From: Nodosilinea nodulosa PCC 7104
Lineage (GTDB): Bacteria > Cyanobacteriota > Cyanobacteriia > Phormidesmidales > Phormidesmidaceae
Assembly (NCBI RefSeq): GCF_000309385.1
Contig: NZ_JH976537.1
Location: 399,426-463,425 of the forward strand
Direction of reading: 5' to 3'
DNA length: 64,000 bases
Below the pieces are notes generated by a model. The model saw only the letters and a list, made by a program, of their open reading frames with translations. It searched no databases and was not told the DNA's origin. Shown here one piece after another: positions 60,639 through 64,000 of the stretch. Both the position numbers and the translations under genes were made by a program. The stretch's first letter is position 1, and each line of letters opens with the position of its first letter.

Positions 60639-60799
60639 CTCTGTCTCTATCCTAAGCTGGCATCTCTTGAAAATTTGAAGTACAAGCTAGAGCGATAAAA
60701 CCCTAGGGTAATAAAACCCTTAATTTACAACGGTTGTTGCAGCAGTTGTCGGCTAAACCATCGCTTTTACAGAAATCAAACAGCTCAAGCATAGCAAAT

Positions 60800-61765
60800 T
60801 TAAAAATACCAAATGCGATAGGGATGGATGCCAAACTCAAGCTGTAGCAGCAATCGCGGATGACGGGAGGGCACAGCGCCTCTGTGCAGACAGTAGGGAT
60901 CTCCTACAAAGCCTGTTCCCGCAGGTCCAGTAACTACACGAACGCGATCGCGGCCATAGGTTTTTACCAAAATTTCGTCATCAATGGCCGCACAGGCTTG
61001 ACCCATCCACTGGTGGCTAAACCGTCGGTTGCGATGGGTGCCTTCAATATAGGCGTGGGGGCCTTCGCCCTCCCCTACATCTGTGAGGTAAAAGAAAAAT
61101 TTAATCGTTTTAAAGTCATTGATATCGCAGTGATAAACCCGCGCTGTTCTAATCTTGTCGGCTAAGGTATTAGGAGTCGGAAATCCCCAGGCCAGTTCCC
61201 CTCGCATATAAACTGCTGAATGATTTAGATACTGGCTGGCTATGTCCAAAAGGTAAGGATCTACCTTTAGCTTTTGATAGGCATCGCATTTCTCGTGGGT
61301 GTCCAGATAGCCTGCCACCAGCAGCGGAACCCCCAATTCCTGCTCAAACTGAGCTTTATCTTTGAGGTAGAACGGCAGAGCAGAGTCGCGGTTAGCATAG
61401 CAAGGCATGGTCTCAGCAAACGTGAGCAAGTTCTGCAAAATGCTGTCTTGTAGAGAAAACCCAACATAGTAGCCGTGACTCTGAATGAGCCTAGCTACCT
61501 GACCTGAACTCTCCAGGGGGCAGACTCCCGCCACCCTATGAAGCAGGGTCGCCTCAACTACCGCCTGAGGTTGGTAGGTGCCGCGACCGGCCATCCATTC
61601 GCGCACGACTACAAAGCGAGCCAGCCAGCTCATCACCAGAAAGCTGGGGTCACCCTGCCATAAACGGAGAAGTGACCGTACTTTTCTGGACAATTTTTCC
61701 AGCAACAGGTTAATTTTAGAAGCTGCCTTCAGCGGCAGCGGAAAACGCAAAATTCGAGTAAGCAT
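60800..61765 (-). CDS. phytanoyl-CoA dioxygenase (PhyH)-like Fe(II)/2-oxoglutarate oxygenase
   Basis: A 321-residue protein. The iron site is H212-x-D214 in VYHCDINDFKTIKFFFYLTD, with the distal histidine H294 in PYCLHRGAVPSRHPRLLLQL and an arginine a few residues later positioned for 2-oxoglutarate. GPHAYIEGTH between them matches PhyH-type enzymes. These oxygenases hydroxylate small molecules, lipids or sugar-linked substrates. The adjacent glycosyltransferase, 161 bases downstream on the same strand, suggests tailoring of a glycan or glycolipid. The substrate is not known. The gene has a 680-base upstream region. Confidence 0.78.
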   Translation of the reverse strand: MLTRILRFPLPLKAASKINLLLEKLSRKVRSLLRLWQGDPSFLVMSWLARFVVVREWMAGRGTYQPQAVVEATLLHRVAGVCPLESSGQVARLIQSHGYYVGFSLQDSILQNLLTFAETMPCYANRDSALPFYLKDKAQFEQELGVPLLVAGYLDTHEKCDAYQKLKVDPYLLDIASQYLNHSAVYMRGELAWGFPTPNTLADKIRTARVYHCDINDFKTIKFFFYLTDVGEGEGPHAYIEGTHRNRRFSHQWMGQACAAIDDEILVKTYGRDRVRVVTGPAGTGFVGDPYCLHRGAVPSRHPRLLLQLEFGIHPYRIWYF

Positions 61766-62449
61766 GCTGACGCGAAGATAGGATGTATAGTACCGTAACC
61801 CTCTACAGAGATGGAGTAGCCCTCATTTTCAACGCAGCAAAATGGGCCAGATGTCTGCAACATCCGCAAAACTCCAGGATCATTTCTGCATCAACTGAAA
61901 ATTGAGGTGGGAGATGCTAAATACATGTCAATACCTAACCCGCTCTGAAACGAGTTAACGCTTTGACGTTGCAAGCTAAGGATCTAGCACCACTATTATT
62001 TTGCGTGGATATATGTTCTGACGTAGATGTAACGCCCGAGGGAAGTATACGGTTCAGTGAACTGCGTGGGATATCTCAATCAAGCCAGGGAAACACTCGA
62101 TGTTCAGTGAATTCGTCTCTTTTGCCGCAGCATGTGCCAAGCCAATACTATCTATGATTGCTTTGCGATCGCCAATACGCAGAGAACATTTCTCGCAATA
62201 TTCTTTGTTTTTAACGGATTAATAAAGGCCAGATAAAACAAAACCTACCTTTAGGGGGTAACTAATCATAGGAAAAATTTAATTTTAAGTAATTAGTCAA
62301 AGATTAAATACTGTAGCTGCCATGGTCAAGTGGGCCAGACCCCTCACCCCTAGGGCGTGTCATCAATTCTTGCGGCGATTAATTGATGACAGCCCCTAGC
62401 ACAAATGAGCATTTACCCGACACAGACGACTTCCCCAGTTAACCTGCCT
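61766..62449. other. long intergenic region upstream of the PhyH-like gene
   Basis: AT-rich in places (62130-62330). GTTCAGTGAA occurs twice (about 62053 and 62103). A 64-codon plus-strand frame (61963-62157) has no supporting features and I do not call it. The short R3 copy at 62350-62399 lies at its left edge relative to lptA. Promoter elements for the minus-strand pair must be here but none is convincing. Confidence 0.4.
62350..62399 (+). mobile_element. minimal R3 element (termini only)
   Basis: A 50-bp near-perfect hairpin: CTAGGGCGTGTCATCAATT, a 12-base centre, and AATTGATGACAGCCCCTAG. It consists of little more than the R3 terminal repeats, as expected of an internally deleted derivative. 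With 59248-59378 it brackets the glycosyltransferase and PhyH-like genes. Confidence 0.8.
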
Positions 62450-63013
62450 CTACGGCGTCAGCGGTTGAGGCTCACCCTCTACCGGGCTAACGTCTAGCAC
62501 CACGGGTGGCTTGGGCGGGGTCGGGCGACTGCCCGACGGCCCCGAGTCCTGCACTGAGGGAGGCTCCGCCTCAGGCAGGGTGTACACCGCCTCCACCTGG
62601 TCGTTGGGGCGGGGGGTGGCGACAAAGCGATCTTCGTTGATCAGGTAGGTGACCACCTCGGCCCGCAGCGTATTGCCCTCCTGGGTAACAACCACATTGC
62701 CGCTGAGCACAATCCGATCTTCGTTGCTGAAATAGTCGGCCTGGGCGGAGGTGGCCTGAATGCGGCGGGAGGGGTAGTCGATCTGCACATTGCCACGGGC
62801 GGTGATGATGCCCGTGGCGGCATTGGCCTCCTGAACGTCCGATCGCAGGGTAATAGTGCCGCCATCCTGAGCCTGGGCGGGGCTGCCCCCCAGCGGTGCC
62901 AGACTGCCGCCATCCAGCGCTACCACGGCTCCGGCCACCGCCATCCCCATCCAAAGCCAGCGAAACCCACGCACCATACAATTACCCAGCTCTGTTGCGA
63001 TCAATGCTTCCAT
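62450..63013 (-). CDS. lptA: LptA/OstA-like periplasmic LPS transport protein
   Basis: A 187-residue exported protein. A signal-anchor (FRWLWMGMAVAGAVVALDGG) is followed by an OstA/LptA beta-jellyroll domain: ITARGNVQIDYPSRRIQATS, ADYFSNEDRIVLSGNVVVTQ, then EGNTLRAEVVTYLINEDRFV. In the Lpt machine it bridges lipopolysaccharide across the periplasm. The C-terminal 50 residues are Pro-rich and cyanobacterium-like. It fits with the lptB and lptF-type genes further down the same strand, though two other genes now intervene. ATG 63013 has GGAGGG close upstream; ATG 62977 (MVRGFRW) is also possible. Confidence 0.85.
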   Translation of the reverse strand: MEALIATELGNCMVRGFRWLWMGMAVAGAVVALDGGSLAPLGGSPAQAQDGGTITLRSDVQEANAATGIITARGNVQIDYPSRRIQATSAQADYFSNEDRIVLSGNVVVTQEGNTLRAEVVTYLINEDRFVATPRPNDQVEAVYTLPEAEPPSVQDSGPSGSRPTPPKPPVVLDVSPVEGEPQPLTP

Positions 63014-63044
63014 AGCCCTCCAATCTTACTGTATCCACCCTGCG

Positions 63045-63260
63045 CCCATTCCCATTCCCTAGCCCACTCCCTTCCCCTGTCCACCCACCCATCCCCCTAC
63101 TCCCCCACTCCCCACTCCCCTACTCCCCCACTCCCCACTCCCCTACTCCCCTACTCCCCACTCCCCCAATCCCATCTCCTCATCCCCCCATCCCCCCATC
63201 ACCCCATCCCCCCATCCCCCCATCCCCCACCTCCTAACGCCCCACGCCCCACGCCCCCAC
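63045..63260 (+). repeat. long pyrimidine tract with CCCCCCAT and CTCCCCCA repeats
   Basis: About 200 bases almost entirely of C and T: CCCCACTCCCCTACT-type units (63090-63170), then at least four CCCCCCATC-like units (63182-63230), then two CGCCCCA units. The complementary strand is strongly quadruplex-prone. It occupies most of the divergent promoter region between lptA and the threonine aldolase gene. Confidence 0.8.
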
Positions 63261-63295
63261 GCTATCCTCAAAACACCCCCACCCCACTACCCACT

Positions 63296-64000
63296 ATGGT
63301 CCTCGCCCCACCCACCCACCGCCCCCTCCAGTTCGCCAGCGACAACTACTCCGGCATCTGCCCCGAGGCCCTGGACTACCTGCTCAAGGCCAACCAGGGG
63401 GACGTGCCCGCCTACGGCGACGACGACTGGACGCAAAAGGCTGCCGACGCCTTTCGATCGCTGTTTGAAACCGACTGCGAAGTGTTCTTCGTCTTTAACG
63501 GCACGGCGGCCAACTCGCTGACCCTGGCCTCGCTGTGCCAGTCGTACCACAGCGTAATTTGCCACGAGCTGGCCCATGTCGAAACCGACGAGTGCGGTGC
63601 CCCCGAATTTGCCAGCAACGGCTCTAAGCTACTGCTGGCCCAGGGCGATAACGGCAAGCTCGACCCCGCCGATGTGGAGCGGTTGATCACCAAACGCACC
63701 GACATTCACTACCCCAAGCCCAAGGTGATTAGCCTCACCCAGGCCACCGAGGTGGGCACCCTCTATACCACCAACGAGCTAGCCGCCCTTAGCGGCCTGG
63801 CCCGCCAGCACGGGCTCAAGGTACATATGGACGGTGCTCGCTTTGCCAATGCCCTGGTGGCCTCGGGCAAAACCCCGGCGGAGCTGACCTGGAAGGCAGG
63901 CATTGACGTGCTGTGCTGCTGTGGCACCAAAAACGGCATGGGCATTGGCGAGGCGATTTTGTTTTTTGATCGATCGCTAGCCGAAGATTTTGCCTACCGC
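63296..64000 (+). CDS. low-specificity threonine aldolase, truncated by window end
   Basis: 235 codons are visible and the frame runs off the window. The product is a PLP fold-type I enzyme of the threonine aldolase/beta-eliminating lyase family, which cleaves threonine or allo-threonine to glycine and acetaldehyde. Visible blocks are QFASDNYSGICPEALDYLLK, VPAYGDDDWTQKAADAF, VFNGTAANSLTLASL, KVHMDGARFANALVA and CCCGTKNGMGIGEAI, where K212 is the PLP lysine. The ATG at 63296 follows a C-rich leader with no Shine-Dalgarno sequence. The missing C-terminal third would be the small domain. Confidence 0.9.
   Translation, partial: MVLAPPTHRPLQFASDNYSGICPEALDYLLKANQGDVPAYGDDDWTQKAADAFRSLFETDCEVFFVFNGTAANSLTLASLCQSYHSVICHELAHVETDECGAPEFASNGSKLLLAQGDNGKLDPADVERLITKRTDIHYPKPKVISLTQATEVGTLYTTNELAALSGLARQHGLKVHMDGARFANALVASGKTPAELTWKAGIDVLCCCGTKNGMGIGEAILFFDRSLAEDFAYR

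Noticed and set aside
61963..62157. Plus-strand 64-codon frame in the gap before lptA
   Set aside because: No motif, no ribosome binding site and weak composition; probably chance.
63045..63260. CRISPR-like appearance of the repeated CCCCCCAT units
   Set aside because: Units are short, irregular and lack unique spacers; it is a low-complexity pyrimidine tract.

Overview
The window is chromosomal DNA of a cyanobacterium. The octamer GCGATCGC (HIP1) recurs through most of it, flanking coding DNA is GC-rich, and the gene set is cyanobacterial: a PspA/IM30 protein, type III glutamine synthetase, an XisF-like recombinase, DUF547, and lptA/lptB/lptF-type genes. Gene content and long C-rich intergenic tracts suggest a filamentous, Leptolyngbya/Nodosilinea-like organism; that last step is inference. 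No rRNA, tRNA, CRISPR array or intact insertion sequence was recognised.

Layout. 0.4-10 kb: a branched-chain aminotransferase, GNAT acetyltransferase, PLD-type phospholipid synthase, NCS1 permease, PspA/IM30, a SPOR-domain protein, a 43-codon ORF and ComEC. 10-13 kb: two glycosyltransferases and a DUF547 protein. 13.1-15.9 kb: five small exported proteins on the minus strand; two carry duplicated curlin-like Q/G/N repeats. 15.9-29.2 kb: a twelve-gene minus-strand surface polysaccharide cluster (Wzt-type ATPase, FkbM and other methyltransferases, an asparagine synthase-like protein, GT2/GT4 enzymes). Its central part is AT-rich and HIP1-free, and the composition changes inside the wzt-like gene. 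29.3-33.1 kb: a DUF2887-type nuclease-like protein and leuS. 33.6-37.9 kb: a Spy-like small protein and a MacA/MacB/ATPase-type export system. 38.2-42.6 kb: a double-META lipoprotein and a large exported protein fused to a CPBP intramembrane protease. 42.7-44.9 kb: a NarL-type two-component pair. 45.3-49.9 kb: glnN with an NtcA-type promoter, and asnS. 50-56.9 kb: Uma2, DUF2164, GrpB, a PD-(D/E)XK nuclease-like protein, a degenerate serine recombinase, RNase Z, HEAT repeats. 56.9-63 kb: lptF, lptB and lptA-type genes, with a glycosyltransferase and a PhyH-type oxygenase between lptB and lptA. A truncated threonine aldolase closes the window.

The least expected signal is a set of short dispersed non-autonomous repeats in the intergenic DNA, here called R1 to R4, plus one long inverted repeat (R5). 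R2 (TAGC...GCTA, 88-97 bp, with a large central palindrome) sits inside one R4 copy, and the unoccupied R4 copy elsewhere in the window shows the empty site. This demonstrates mobility with a TA target duplication. R3 (termini CTAGGG...TGTCATCAATT) and R1 (terminus TAGTAGACTGCGG) repeatedly lie at 3' ends of genes and supply the stop codon, in one case also the last few residues. Two R3 copies bracket the two genes that interrupt the lpt set.
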